The notes below the pieces were generated by a model, which worked only from the letters and a program-made list of their open reading frames with translations, did no database searches and was not told the DNA's origin. The translations under genes and the position numbers were made by a program. From the NCBI RefSeq assembly GCF_905220415.1, contig NC_059543.1:4030001-4094000 (forward strand): a DNA stretch of 64,000 nt, given 5' to 3'. Shown here piece by piece: positions 1 to 11,616 of the stretch (the stretch's first letter is position 1; the number at the start of each line of letters is the position of its first letter). This stretch comes from Colias croceus (lineage: Eukaryota > Arthropoda > Insecta > Lepidoptera > Pieridae).

Positions 1-1
1 A

Positions 2-1276
2 CCGCATATTGAGTATGGGCCTCTTTTAAAAAAACTCAAGGCTATCGATGTTTATAAGGGCGCTGGACCGGATGGCATACATCCAAAGTTCATTGTTGCT
101 TGCGCAGAAAATCTGGTTCAGCCTCTTTTAAAAATCTTTAACTGTTCATTGAGTTCTGGTTTCTTCCCTACAGTCTGGAAACTGGCTAAGGTCATACCTA
201 TACATAAGTCTGGTCCAAAAGAACTAATAAATAATTATAGGCCCATATCAATTCTTTCCACCTTTGCCAAGATATTTGAGTCGTTCATTTGTCCATCTCT
301 CACTAACCATTTCAAACAATTTCTCTCTTTTCATCAACATGGTTTTGTTCAGCATAGATCTACTATGACCAACTTGACAGAGTTTACCGAAACCATTACC
401 CACGAGCTGGATTCGAATAAACAAATTGACACTATTTACGCTGACTTTAGCAAAGCTTTTGACAGGGTTCCACATCACATCTTGCTGCAAAAATTATGTG
501 GATATGGACTCTCACCGTTGTTTTTGAAGTGGATAAATTCCTACCTAAGCGATCGTACATTCTTTGTCGCTATTAACGGGTTTGATGCTTCGCCACACAA
601 TGTTACCTCGGGAGTTCCTCAAGGTTCGCACCTTGGTCCTGTTCTTTTTAACTTCTTCGTTAATGACATTCCAGAAATATTAAAAAATTCTCGTTGTTTC
701 ATGTATGCTGATGACCTAAAGTTCTGTAGAGTTATTAATTGCTTTGAGGATGCTTTGAAACTACAACAAGACCTTGATAAGCTAGCCTTATGGTGCTGTA
801 GCAATGGTATGGAATTGAACACTGAAAAATGCTTTTTTATCCGCTTTGTTAGAAAATCTAAAATTATTCCTTTTAAATATCAGATAAACAATAAGGTAAT
901 CCAGGAGAATTCTGTCACTAAAGACTTGGGAGTGCTATTTGATACCAAGCTAACTTTTAATAATCACCTTGAATATGTTACGAATCGTGCTTCAAAGATG
1001 TTGGGTTTTATTGTGAGAAACTCTAAAGGATTTCATAACATCAAAACTAAGATTATGTTATACAACAGTCTCGTACGTAGCATTTTTGAATACTGTTCGG
1101 TTGTCTGGAGACCACATTACGCGACTCACATTTTAAGACTTGAACGTATACAAAAGAAATTCTTATGGCACCTGAGTTTCTCTAGCAGGTTATCTCACAA
1201 AAGGATCACCTCTTACCAGAGGCGTTTGTCGCATTTTTGTCGACAGCGTGACAATAGTATTGTTAGTAAGTGTTAG
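2..1276 (+). mobile_element. Non-LTR retrotransposon (LINE) reverse transcriptase, partial
   Basis: An open frame runs from the left edge to a stop at 1274-1276, so the 5' part lies outside the window. It reads as a jockey-superfamily-type reverse transcriptase. Visible motifs in order are KGAGPDGIHPK, YRPISILSTFAKIFE, DFSKAFDRVPHHIL, SGVPQGSHLGPVLF and the catalytic box FMYADDLKF (YADD), followed by the post-RT segment HILRLERIQKKF. The frame is clean for about 425 codons, so the copy is fairly young, but it ends soon after the LERIQ region. The usual C-terminal stretch, 3' UTR and poly(A) are not evident. It is a truncated fragment and not a host gene. The clade (jockey or CR1-like) is uncertain. 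Confidence 0.85.
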
Positions 1277-2117
1277 TTAATAATTCAATTGAACTACGTA
1301 ACAATTAGACTAGTCATAATTATAGAGCGTGACGTTACGTTACCACTTTTCAACTACCTGTTTCCAAAAACTTGTCTCGTACATATACTTACTCCTACAA
1401 CTAAATAAAGGTTCATACATTTTTTTTAGCATTTGTCTTATTTTGTGTTTGTTTTTGGTGTACTACCATGTCCTACTGATATTAAAATGCGAAAGCTTGT
1501 GGTACTTGGCAGTGATGCCTACCAGAAAAACAAAAATTAGCTATAGAAATGCTTGGCTTTGTCCGCGGGTTCGTTGACACAAATAAAAAAACATGATAAT
1601 AATTTAGCTGTTAGTGGTGATAAAGAGTGATGGGGTAAACACGGGGAGGAAAATATACTCAAAATCGTTCCTATTTTAGAACTTATTTGATAAAAACAAC
1701 CTATGAGAAATTTCAATACGAAGGAATAAAGTAGTAAAAGAGCTGTTGTCTCCACTATGTGTTGATTCTGTGTGATTCATTCAAATTGCGTGGGAGTAAA
1801 GCAATAAATCAAAACAATAAACCTGTTTAGTTTTTTTTAAGGTTTCTCCTGATGGCAAGAATATTTAATCTTAATTTTTTTCGCTTTTATTATAATTTAT
1901 TTTAGCGCAAAGTTGGTTTACTTATTTTAAAATAATCCTCGAAAATAAATAAAGTAGGTATGAAAAAATTAACAATATCACTATTTTTACAGGTTCTCTT
2001 TTTTTATTTCGCTACACTCATAAACGTATTTACGCAGTACGCACGTACTTGTAGATAATAAATATTCATTAGATCTAATGCTAGTGATAACAGTAAAACG
2101 CACACGTATGAATTAAT
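1277..2117. other. AT-rich intergenic stretch, nothing recognised
   Basis: I see no gene, RNA or bounded repeat here. The short open frames lack recognisable domains. Part of the stretch just after 1276 could be degenerate 3' sequence of the LINE. Confidence 0.5.
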
Positions 2118-3602
2118 GGGTTATTGTAAATTTGCCACAAAGTTAATTCGTCACGTTTTTAAAACTCCATACATTGAAAGTAAATTCGTCACATGCCTTA
2201 AAAAGTATGTGTAAGTTCGTCACAGGTATATTCGGGTTATTGTAAATTTGCCACAAGTAGTAAAGTACCGCCAGCAAGCAAGGCAAGTGAATTATACCTT
2301 TCAGCCTGCGATGAAACCAGCAATATAATGATTTACATTTTAATATTACAGTCATCATTCACATAAGGTAAATTCATCAATAACACAAGGTAAATTCAAT
2401 ATTGAGTCAAATTGATTTGCGCTTTTTAAAAGTTTGAAATGATTTTTTATGTATTAGAATTTTTATTTTTATGGAAAACCAAAGTTGACTTATAAAAATA
2501 ATTAATGTGATTTTAACTGTGATTTATTAAGTGTCATGATCATGAAACGCGCTAGTCTGTTTGAGTTTTGATTTTTATTTGCTTTGTGTTTTTCTAATAT
2601 TATAGGATATGATTTAAGTAAAGTAAGAGCAATATCTTTACTTGTTAAAATAAAAGAATAATATTTTATCCTTATTTTTATAGGATTGTTATAAATATTG
2701 TAGAGCTGCTTTTAGTTCATTGCATTTTAAAAATATTTATAGAGAGAACTGTGATTTTTACGATTACCTATGTAGAATAATATAGATGTTAAGTAATATT
2801 TTTTATAACTGTTGTATATTTTTAGAACATTCAGGGTGTAAGTGACAGTCTTTCGAAAACTTTGACCATGGACTCAGGTCATCTTTCTGAGCAACTTTCC
2901 CAAAGAAACCATATTGCGGAAATGAAAAAAAAAATCGGCTTCCCATACAAAATTTTCGAGTGAGATGCTAATTTTGTATGGGAGGTTGAAATGTTTTTTT
3001 CATTTCCACAATATGCTTTCTTTGAGAAAGTTGCTCAGAATGATTCCATGGTTAAAGTTTTCGGGAGGCTGTCCCTCACCCTGTAAGTATACAAAATAGG
3101 TGAAAAATATTTTATCCTTATTTTTATACGATTGTGATAAATATTATAGAGCCGCTCTCATTTCATTACATTTTAAAAATATTTATAGAGATAACTGTGA
3201 TTTTTACCATTACCTATGTAGAATAATGTAGATGTTAAGTAATACGCTTTATAAATGCTGTGAATTTTTAGAACATATACAAAATAGATGTTCCTTGGTT
3301 TTTAGCAAAATTTATCTTTGTTATGCTTTTCCTTATGTTTTTACAAAGTCCATCGCCATCCAATTTGACTGTGATTTTTTTACATGTAAGGTTGAAAATC
3401 TAAAACTGATTAAGAAATAAACATTTTAAATTAATTTATTGTTTAATTTTTTTGCTATCTGTACTTAAATTGTCGATGTGACGAATTTACAATACTTGAT
3501 ATTAAATCGTGACGAATTAACTTTAAAAAAATAAAAGTGTGGCAAATTTACACATACTTTTTTAGGTGACGAATTAACTTTGTGGCAAATTTACAATAAC
3601 CC
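2118..3602. mobile_element. Non-autonomous DNA transposon with about 37-bp terminal inverted repeats
   Basis: The left end (GGGTTATTGTAAATTTGCCA, continuing to 2154) is an exact inverted copy of the right end at 3566-3602. Pieces of the same two words, GTAAATTTGCCAC and TTAATTCGTCAC, recur inside both ends (near 2185-2265 and 3478-3560), as subterminal transposase-binding repeats would. GAATTA lies 2 bp outside the left end and directly beyond the right end, so the target duplication is suggestive but not exact. No transposase is present. The middle holds a direct duplication (about 2650-2830 against 3100-3275) and a nested foldback element. The superfamily is not assigned. Confidence 0.8.
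2831..3083. mobile_element. Nested foldback MITE (about 250 bp)
   Basis: The sequence from CAGGGTG at 2832 to CACCCTG ending 3083 folds back on itself. Arms around 2860-2930 (TTTCGAAAACTTTGACCATGG) pair with 3000-3080 around a short loop near 2945-2985. It splits one copy of an internal direct repeat of the host element. The other copy at about 3268-3285 reads straight through as GAACATATACAAAATAG and is the empty site. Confidence 0.75.
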
Positions 3603-5449
3603 GAATTACCGTTTACCGTTACGCTATTGAATATGATTATGAATCATGGTGTGTTTACCTTTATCTTGTTCTTTGGATACTATATGAGAAAGAACTACAA
3701 ATCTACAAGTATTCACCAGCGCTAGGTTTACACAAATTTTCAGGGGAGGAAATACTCAATGTTTTAATTATATATTTACGTTCTTTACAAAAATATGCAA
3801 TTAATCTTATTTAAGTATCATAATAATATAAAAACAAAAAAAGAACGATACAACTCTTGATACGTTGCGATTTAAAGTACCTAATTCGTGAAAAACTCCC
3901 GTGAGAGCATTTAACTTTAGTGAAATTAATTCGTTTAAAGTTGCGTTTAACTAATCTCGATATAATCTATAGTATTATAATATTATCTGTGGCATAATAA
4001 AAATAACTGCTACCTATACAAAATATTTGAACTAGGTAGGTATGTTCTGATCACTATAAACTCAAGTCAATTGATTTTTTCCGAAAGTACCTAGGTACGC
4101 GTTTCAGAAAAAACAATTACAATCGTGGCACTGGCAAAGACATAAAACTTCGCATTAGTTTGGAGGAAAGTAGTTTCGAGGTTGAATTGAAATCGTGGAA
4201 AACAGTAGCAACAAAAAATTGCAACAAAATTATAGAAAGTAACCAGATTTAACAGTAAAAGAAGTCAAGGTGAGACTCACTTATTTCAGACACTAAACCT
4301 GAATTACCTAGGTATCTACCAATCTGCTTGGATTACTAGGTACTAGGTAGGTACTTGACGAGGTACATATTTAATTTATATTTAGACATTTATGCCTCTC
4401 ATCTTTAACCATAGATAAATGTAAATATTGTCTAATTGTTAAAATATGATATAGGTAGGCAATGACCTATATACCTAGGTAAGTATCATTATTTTCGTCT
4501 TTTTCTTAATAAACAAACAGTAAATATAAAAATAAAATACCTAGATATAATTATTATAATGTTTATCTTCCAACTATTATTAAAGTAGGTAATGTTAGTT
4601 TCATGTACTTAACTGCCTACTTACGCAATAAAAATATTTTATTGTGTTGTTTATTTGAATAATTTAAGCATTTGTAATATTTAAATAAGTATCTATAGTA
4701 GGTAAAATTAGATACATAAGAAGGAATAAATTGAATTAGTAGATATGTATGTTAATTTTCGTATGTATGTAGTTAGTTATTCCTAGCTTTGTTACCAGTT
4801 ACGTCGTAAATACCTAAGTATCGTGATAACATTTACATAATGATCACGATTATTCCAGCCCACGTTCGAGTCTGAAAAGCAAATTGAAGGAAAAACTCGA
4901 TCGTGCAAACCCACCATAAAAGGTAACTCGATTAGTCGATTAATCGAGTGAAATTATTTGCAGCATGACCGGTAAACAGGCTTCGCTTGTCCAGTATCCA
5001 TTACCATCAATCTTGACGCGAGATTCGAGAGAAAGTCGACATAACCATGTGAATTCACAAACAGTTTAAACTTAATGCACGTATTCCGTTAAAGGTTGTG
5101 TATGGCAGTATGGGAGACTTTGCGACGAGCAGTGAAAACTTGTTAATTGCGCACTTTCGCATTTCGAAAGCATTGTTATTTAAATGAATCGAAATAACTT
5201 TTATGGTTGATATTCATTGATACTTTAAAATATTACGTGTGTATTTTATAAAGTATTAGAAATTTTGAGGTCATAAACCTTCAATCTTAATTCATTCATC
5301 AAATTTTACAACTTGCCAAAAGTTTATAACTAGTTGTAACTGTTTGCTAGTAGGTAGTGTGAATAAAGTAAACAATAAATACATAGTTCAAGTTTCCTGG
5401 TTCTCTGATATAATTTTAATAATGACATAATGAGTAAACATACGTATCA
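3603..5449. other. AT-rich intergenic DNA with TAGGTACCTA-type motifs
   Basis: No gene is recognised. Many short words of the TAGGTAGGTACCTA type occur (for example around 4095, 4305-4350 and 4470), a composition common in lepidopteran non-coding DNA. ATTAAA on the minus strand at 5415-5420 could be the poly(A) signal of the subunit e gene just above it. Confidence 0.45.
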
Positions 5450-5716
5450 CTACAGTCTCCCAGGCTTAAACAATTCCCCTGACTCCATTTGCCGAACAAC
5501 TTCCCTTTCCTCGGCCGCAATTTTTGCCCTCAATTTAGCAAGTTCTTTATCTCGTTGTATTTGTCTCACGGCTTCTTCCTCCCTCCATCTCGCTTCCATC
5601 GCTCCATATGCAAATTGTTTAGCTATGCCATACATAACGCCTGCAGCTAACAATGCGTATCTTATTCCTCTTATCAGAGGAGAAACTTGCACAGGTGGTC
5701 CGAATGGTAGTGACAT
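5450..5716 (-). CDS. ATPsynE: ATP synthase subunit e, mitochondrial
   Basis: Predicted 88-residue protein starting at the ATG on the minus strand at 5714-5716. The N-terminus MSLPFGPPVQVSPLIRGIRY matches the conserved start of F1Fo ATP synthase subunit e (PPVQVSPLI.. GRY), followed by a short hydrophobic segment (residues about 18-32, ALLAAGVMYGIAKQFAYGA) with the GxxxG-like glycine spacing typical of the dimer interface. A charged, coiled-coil-like tail follows (EARWREEEAVRQIQRDKEL... ). The family is a small inner-membrane subunit needed for dimerisation of the ATP synthase and for cristae shape. The frame extends 30 codons upstream, but the internal ATG fits the family N-terminus. The coding part has no intron and an ATTAAA lies 30 bp past the stop. 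It could be a single-exon gene or an intact retrocopy; I see no poly(A) tract, which favours a real gene. Confidence 0.85.
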   Translation of the reverse strand: MSLPFGPPVQVSPLIRGIRYALLAAGVMYGIAKQFAYGAMEARWREEEAVRQIQRDKELAKLRAKIAAEEREVVRQMESGELFKPGRL

Positions 5717-7956
5717 TATAATAGACAAACAACAACGGACACAGATTTCTTTATTAATTATGGAACAAATACCTAATTTAAATGTGAATTTATTTATGTG
5801 GCTCATGAAATATTTTTAACACTTTTATTGACTTTCGACAATTACTGTCGACTGTTGGTCGACTGACAATCTTGTCGCATTTTTTGTCATAGGCAAGTCA
5901 TAGGTTTCAATCTGACAAAAAGTTCGTTGCTCTATTTAAAAAACTGAATCGCTAATGTTTTATTTTGCCCGTCACTACTTCTAGGTCAAGTCGAAGTCTT
6001 TATAGTTCAAGGAGTGTGTAGTTATTTTGTTTTGTTCATTACATTACCTATCGCGTCAAGTACCTAAAAAGAACGCTGACGGTTAAGCTGCGCATTGGCG
6101 ATTTATCGGTATATTTGGTGTTATGAGGTGGTATAAGAATAACAAATAGGTAGTTGAGAAGCCACGATTCGCGAGCCTAGTTCAAAAATAAAATAATCGG
6201 CACATAGCTTACGTGCAAAACTCGATCCATGCGCAAACACACCCCATCACTTTCATCCAGCGTACTTTTTACGTGACGCGTACCTACTGTACACGCATTG
6301 ATGATTTTCGGCAGGCCAGTGGCCGAGTGCAACTAAGAATACCGTTTGTCTCTGGTCTGCCGACCACCAATTATAGCAGACTGGCGTTCCGCCAGCGGTC
6401 GGCCTGTCGTAGTAGTGTGGTCAACAGGAACAACCATTTAACGAATCAATCACTTCACAACAAATCAAATTTCACATTTAATTGATTCAAAATTATTTAA
6501 TTAGAACAACCAAGACGTTAATTAATTATTGCAATTGGTATCTGGCAGTTATAAGGAACATTATTAAACAAGACTCTTAGAGTCTAGACTGTTGCTTTAA
6601 TATTATCTAAGTACTTAGGCACTTCTTAGATTACATTTCTTGGATTCTTGATAATCATTCATATATCATCATTATCATCATAATTATAGGTAATTTTGAT
6701 CATTGCAAAAATTAAAACAATTCTATTAAATTGTTACTCATAATATATAATATAAGCATCTACCTACTGTATAATCGTGACTCTTCTGGCCTTTTAGAAG
6801 CTGGTGCCTGGTAAATTCACATGACCTTACGTCTATTATAGTATCTACCATATCATTGCCTTGAATAGCTTTTCTGATTTTTGTTTATATTACATGCAAA
6901 TAATTCAACTTCTATGATAGATTGGTTACAAATGCTTTTTACTACAATTTTACTATAGGTACAAATAAATAATAATAGTGATTTTGTATCATTAAAGTAA
7001 GTACATAGGTAGTTATGTTTATGTAAACAAGATAAGGCGTCTTCATTTAAATTTGTGTTTCGAATATCGTTCTATTAGTATAGGTAGGTATTTAGTTATT
7101 CATGGCCAAGGCAAAAACCACTATTAAATCCATAGACTTATTTTATATTTATTATCATAAAGAGCTGAGTTGTAGGCTGTAGCCGTTATTCAGGCATTTT
7201 AGTGAATATTAGACATAGGGTTTTTTATTTTTGTCATCGATACCGATCCTCCAGGAGAGAAGATTTCAAACTTACCATAAAAATTACCCAAGACCGTAGG
7301 TAATCTAAATAAGATAATAATATTATGAACATAATAAACTAAACAGTTTACAGTTCTCTTGTATGTCTCTGTTATATCACTTGACGAATAATAAGGAAGG
7401 TCGTGACTTCGTGACGGGAGTTCAATAGCAACAAGTCATTAGGCAGGCAAAGAATGAAATAGACCATTGCGTAACCTCCCATAGTGACTGGAGATAATAT
7501 ATTATGACACCCAAATGTCACGACCTCGTATAATTTTTAACAACAGTCTTTCAGACACGCGCTGATATGATAATTGCTTTTGTTCTTAGAGTAGGCAGCT
7601 CTTAGCTACCTACATAATATTATGTGTTTGAATTATTTTATTCTTCAAGTGAAATTACTTTCATGCAGATCTTCTCTCTAGGTACTAAATATTTTTTTTA
7701 TAGTAGGTGATTGGTCATAGGACACTATTTATAAGGCAGAAGACATTGACGATTCCATTTATAATTTACTATATTTAAGTAGGTATATTAAACGTAAAAA
7801 AGTCATTATAAAGTGGGTACCTACCTAACCAAAGGGCTATTTATATGGCTTTCAAATTATCAAAAATATGGGATTAAATTCTTCATGTCCAAATAATTTT
7901 AATTGTATTAATTGGTTGTAATTGTTTATTGCGTTATCTACATACTTATAATAACT
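5717..7956. other. Intergenic DNA, no gene recognised
   Basis: This holds the 5' flank of the subunit e gene (up to about 6000) and AT-rich sequence. Open frames such as 6213-6485 have no recognisable domain. A tropomodulin promoter or 5' exon could lie anywhere between here and 14.3 kb, but I could not identify one. Confidence 0.4.
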
Positions 7957-7964
7957 ACCTCTAC

Positions 7965-9047
7965 CATGGGCGTAGCTAGCCATGGGCTCAAGGTGGGGCA
8001 ACAATAAAAAATAATATGTAACTAGCAACTGTATGTACCAAGTATGTACCCAAAGTTATATCCAGGTCTTCAAATGCCGGCGGCCGTACCGCCGGCATTT
8101 GCGAAGGCATTCGCGAAGGCATTTGCGAAGGCATTCGCGATGGCATTCGCGAAGGCATTGGCGAAGTCATTCGCGAAGGCATTTGCGAAGGCATTCGCGA
8201 TGGCATTCGCGAAGGCATTTGCGAAGGCATTCGCGATGGCATTCGCGAAGGCATTTGCGAAGGCATTTGCGAAGGCATTCGCGATGGCATTCGCGAAGGC
8301 ATTTGCGAAGGCATTGGCGAAGTCATTCGCGAAGGCATTTGCGAAGGCATTCGCGAAGGCATTTGCGAAGGCATTGGCGAAGTCATTCGCGAAGGCATTT
8401 GCGAAGGCATTCGCGATGGCATTCGCGAAGGCATTTGCGAAGGCATTCGCGATGGCATTCGCGAAGGCATTTGCGAAGGCATTTGCGAAGGCATTCGCGA
8501 TGGCATTCGCGAATGCATTTTTTCTAGTGTAGGCACTAGAAAAAAAAAGTGTAAAGTAAAAAGTATCAGTGAGTTGTAGAACGTGTAACACAACAAAAGT
8601 GAAATTGGATAAGTTAGTGGGGTAACTAATTGGGGTACTATACTCATTTTTCTTAGAGTTCATGTAACATAGAAGCCTCAGCTATTTTCTTTTTTCGTGT
8701 GTAATTCGTTATTCGAATTATTCTTATTCAAAACCACCTTATTGTTCACCTACCACACTACGAAATAGATCCAAAAATCTTCAGCCGTTTGGTCGCTGGG
8801 CGTATGACACTTGTTAGTTGTTAGTCAGTCAATTTAGAGGTAAATAATACTAATTATAAAGGTCGCATTTTCTGTGTCGCCTGTCGACTTTCGAGAATCG
8901 AGTGTGAAATTTCTTACGGATATTAAGCTTAGTAGTTAGTAGGTACTTCGATTTTTATATAGATTTGGTTAGGTATCTACCTACCTTCCAGGTCAAAGCT
9001 AGAGTGGGGCAAGCGCCCCACCCTGCCCCACCGTGGCTACGCCCATG
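7965..9047. mobile_element. hAT-type non-autonomous transposon carrying a minisatellite
   Basis: Ends CATGGGCGTAGC (7965-7976) and GCTACGCCCATG (9036-9047) are 12-bp perfect inverted repeats. They are flanked by an exact 8-bp direct repeat ACCTCTAC at 7957-7964 and 9048-9055. An 8-bp target duplication is the mark of hAT (also P-type) transposons. The 1083-bp element encodes no transposase. About 40% of it is a 12-bp tandem repeat (separate entry). Confidence 0.85.
8095..8518. repeat. 12-bp minisatellite, about 35 units
   Basis: Units are variants of GCATTCGCGAAG, with C/T at the sixth base and occasional GCGATG or GCGAAGTC ends. Each unit centres on the palindrome TTCGCGAA. Because 12 is a multiple of 3 and the unit has no stop in several frames, long frames open on both strands (AFAK-type and MPSQ/MPSR-type repeats). 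These are by-products of the repeat and not genes. Confidence 0.95.
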
Positions 9048-9260
9048 ACCTCTACATTATTTGCACATATATGTATGAGTATTTTATATGGTAAACAGTA
9101 CTGTACCTACTTTTGTTATTGACCTAGCAGAATGAGATGTATAAGTAGGTAGGTACTAGGTAGTGTCATCTTGGTCGATTTAGGTTGTTTATTTGTTCTA
9201 CGATATTCACTGTGGATATTCATCACAATCACATAGACATGTCGCAGTCATTTTTTAAAT

Positions 9261-9825
9261 CTGCTATTTCATTGAATGTCTAGCACGTTCATTGAATGAC
9301 GGCATTTAATGAATGAACTAAAGGAGAACTCGTAATGAAGTGTCGTCTCGTAGTGGAGCCATCAGTTCACTTCAGCCCCCCTAGCCAAGTGGCTTTCTGT
9401 TAGCGTAGCGTTCAATAGAATAGACTACGATTGTATGAGATTGACGTAAGTTGTAGATATATCTATATCTACAACTTACGTCAATCTATATCTATATCTA
9501 CAACTTACGTCAATCTATATCTACAACTTACGTCAATCTCATACAATCGTAGTCTATTCTATTGAACGCTACGCTAACAGAAAGCCACTTGGCTAGGGGG
9601 GCTGGTTGCTAACACTGAGTGGAGCGTCGTTCAACGTCGTGACTGAAAATCATATTTACCTAAGCATAAGGTTTAGATAAGGCGTGGGCTAGGTTAGGTT
9701 CGTATTTTTTTAACTACACATAAATTTATTGAGCCCCGCTCCATTGGCTCGCAACCGTCTTCTTGTAGACGTTTGGAATTTTGTCGTCATTCAATGAACG
9801 CGCTAGACATTCAATCAAATAGCAG
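9261..9825. mobile_element. Foldback element with a second foldback inside
   Basis: CTGCTATTTCATTGAATGTC (9261-9280) and the following 20 bp are repeated in inverse at 9785-9825 with a few mismatches. No coding potential is seen and the target duplication is not clear. The core is taken up by the nested palindrome at 9373-9604. Confidence 0.6.
9373..9604. repeat. Near-perfect palindrome, about 100-bp arms
   Basis: The left arm starts CAGCCCCCCTAGCCAAGTGG at 9373. The right arm is its exact inverse ending at 9604. The centre is made of 2-4 tandem copies of a unit containing CTACAACTTACGTCAATC. The arms look identical where I compared them, so the structure is either recent or maintained by gene conversion. 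Confidence 0.8.
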
Positions 9826-10284
9826 GTTCAACTAGATTACAAAGACACAATTATACCTAGTTTTGTTTTTGAAGTAAAACTTCTTTAGCGGCGTTGGGTA
9901 TAAAATCTTAAACTCGCGTCAGGACACGTGGCCTGATCGAAAAAACGTAAGACGGATGTTTTTTTTTTAGCCCTTTTATTCCATGCGTAAAGACGGATAC
10001 CATTCCAAAATATCAAACATGCTGAACGTTAATAATCAAGTTTTCACTTCTGCCGGCACTCCCGGAGTGCAACACGTCTTTTTTTTTTAAAGATTTATTT
10101 ATGGTACTTATTTCATTAATTTCATACATAGGCTAGAGGTCCGCGCCACGCCGGCGTGCCGCCGCCGAGAGACCCCGGCGCGCCGCCGCCGCCGCCGGGT
10201 CACAGAAAAATTGGCGCCGAGTTCAAATTTTGCGCGCGAACACAGCACGCGTTGTTGTCTACAACACGGCAACGATAATAGACA

Positions 10285-10640
10285 ATGTCTACTAAATCGA
10301 TGCCAGATGTTTTACTCCAAAAGCTAGCCAAAAAACACTCCAATAGATTTATTGATGGGGATGACGACGTCGCTCAAGAGTGTTGGAGATATTTGGCTAC
10401 GGCTAACCCTTCAGATTTAGGAGATGTAAAGGGCAACATTCTTAAGTTCTGGGAACAAAAAAAAAGTTGTTTTTCCTGGGCTTGCCGAATTAGCGCGATC
10501 GCTTCTATCTATCCTAGCTTCAAGCACGCCAAGTAAAAGGGTTTTTTCTGTAGCTGGGCTAGTCTTAACTGCGAAGAGATCGCGTCTAAATCCTGCAAAA
10601 GTTAACAAAATTATTTTTATCCATGATAATTATAAACATG
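10285..10640 (+). pseudogene. hAT transposase C-terminal (dimerisation) domain remnant
   Basis: The frame opens at the ATG at 10285 (MSTKSMPDVLLQKLAKKHSN) and runs through ILKFWEQKK. A run of A's at about 10457 shifts the frame. In the next frame the text continues FPGLAELARSLLSI, then PSKRVFSVAGLVLTAKRSRL and VNKIIFIHDNY. This is the hATC dimerisation block (FPxLAxxAR..PSxRVFSxAG..KRxRLxPxxV..FIHxN). The catalytic RNase-H-like core is missing, so the element is internally deleted, frameshifted and non-autonomous. Confidence 0.8.
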
Positions 10641-11616
10641 ATTTGTTACAAATCAGTAACATTCATTGCTATGCAGACGACAGTAGGGGGGATGCTCTTT
10701 ATCCCGGCCGTGCAAACACCTCAAAGGAAAGCCTCAATGAGAGTCGAAACAAACTTGTGCCTGAAGTCGAGTCTTCTCTCCAAGAAGTCTCGGATTGGGG
10801 CGAACTTAATCGAGTTCAATCCCCTAAAGACACAGGTTTGCGCGTTCACCGCTAAAAAGACCCCATTTGTCGTAGAACCTCGATTTAAGAGTACTCCCCT
10901 TAGTATATCGCCGAAAATCGGAATCCTCGGAGTTGAAATCTCGAGTGACGTTCAATTCCGCAGTCATTTGGAAGCGAAAGCTAAATTAGCCTCGAAAAAA
11001 CTTGGTGTGCTGAGTAGATCGAGACAGTACTTCAAGCCGGCCCACCGACTTCAGCTGTACAAGGCTCAGGTGCGACCGCATATGGGGTACTGTTCTCATC
11101 TCTGGGCCGGAGCCCCACAGTATCAACTCCTTCCTCTTGACCGCATCCAACGTCGAGCAGCTCGAATTGTCGATGACCGTAGGCTTTCCGATAGGCTCGA
11201 CCCACTGTCAGTGCGGAGAGACGTTGCGTCTCTCTGTATACTGTACAGAATCTACTATGGGGAGTGCTCTGAGGAATTGTTCCACCTTTTACCAGCCGCA
11301 CAGTTCCACCACCGGACCACACGCCGTAAAAACCAGTTCCATCCGCACCATCTGGATGGTTGGCGCTCCACCACTGTCCGCTTCACCCGCAACTTCCTTC
11401 CGCGTACGGTGAAACTATGGACCGATTTGCCACCTGCGGTGTTCCCGAACAACTACGACATTGGGGCCTTCAAGAAAAGAGCTTATTTGTCCATAAAAGG
11501 CCGGCAAAGCACCTGTAACACTCCTAGTGTTACAAGTGTTTATGGACGGTCGGTGATGACCACTTAACATCAGGTGGCCCACCTTTGCTTGCTCTGACAT
11601 AAAAAAAAAAAAAAAA
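10640..11616 (+). mobile_element. 5'-truncated LINE fragment (jockey-type) with poly(A)
   Basis: Begins at the catalytic box of a reverse transcriptase (NIHCYADDS at about 10658-10684). A frameshift near 10815 moves it into the frame ending at 11567, which carries KTQVCAFTAKKTPF, ILGVEISSDVQFRSHLEAKA, KAQVRPHMGYCSHLWAGAP, LDRIQRRAARIV and the C-terminal LPRTVKLWTDLPPAVFPNNY. It ends with ACATCAGGTGG...TTGCTTGCTCTGACAT and a run of about 16 A's, a familiar lepidopteran LINE tail. It is inserted directly after the hATC coding block. A 28-bp palindrome (11616-11643) follows the poly(A). Confidence 0.85.

Noticed and set aside
8095..8518. Possible CRISPR array
   Set aside because: The repeats are contiguous 12-mers without unique spacers, in a eukaryotic genome; it is a minisatellite.
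7988..8663. Long repeat ORFs on both strands (MPSQ/MPSR, AFAK, AFAN, RRHS types)
   Set aside because: All arise from one 12-bp tandem repeat that happens to lack stops; no start context, domain or codon bias supports a gene.
10134..11616. A working hAT transposase gene
   Set aside because: Only the C-terminal dimerisation block remains, with a frameshift and a LINE inserted after it.
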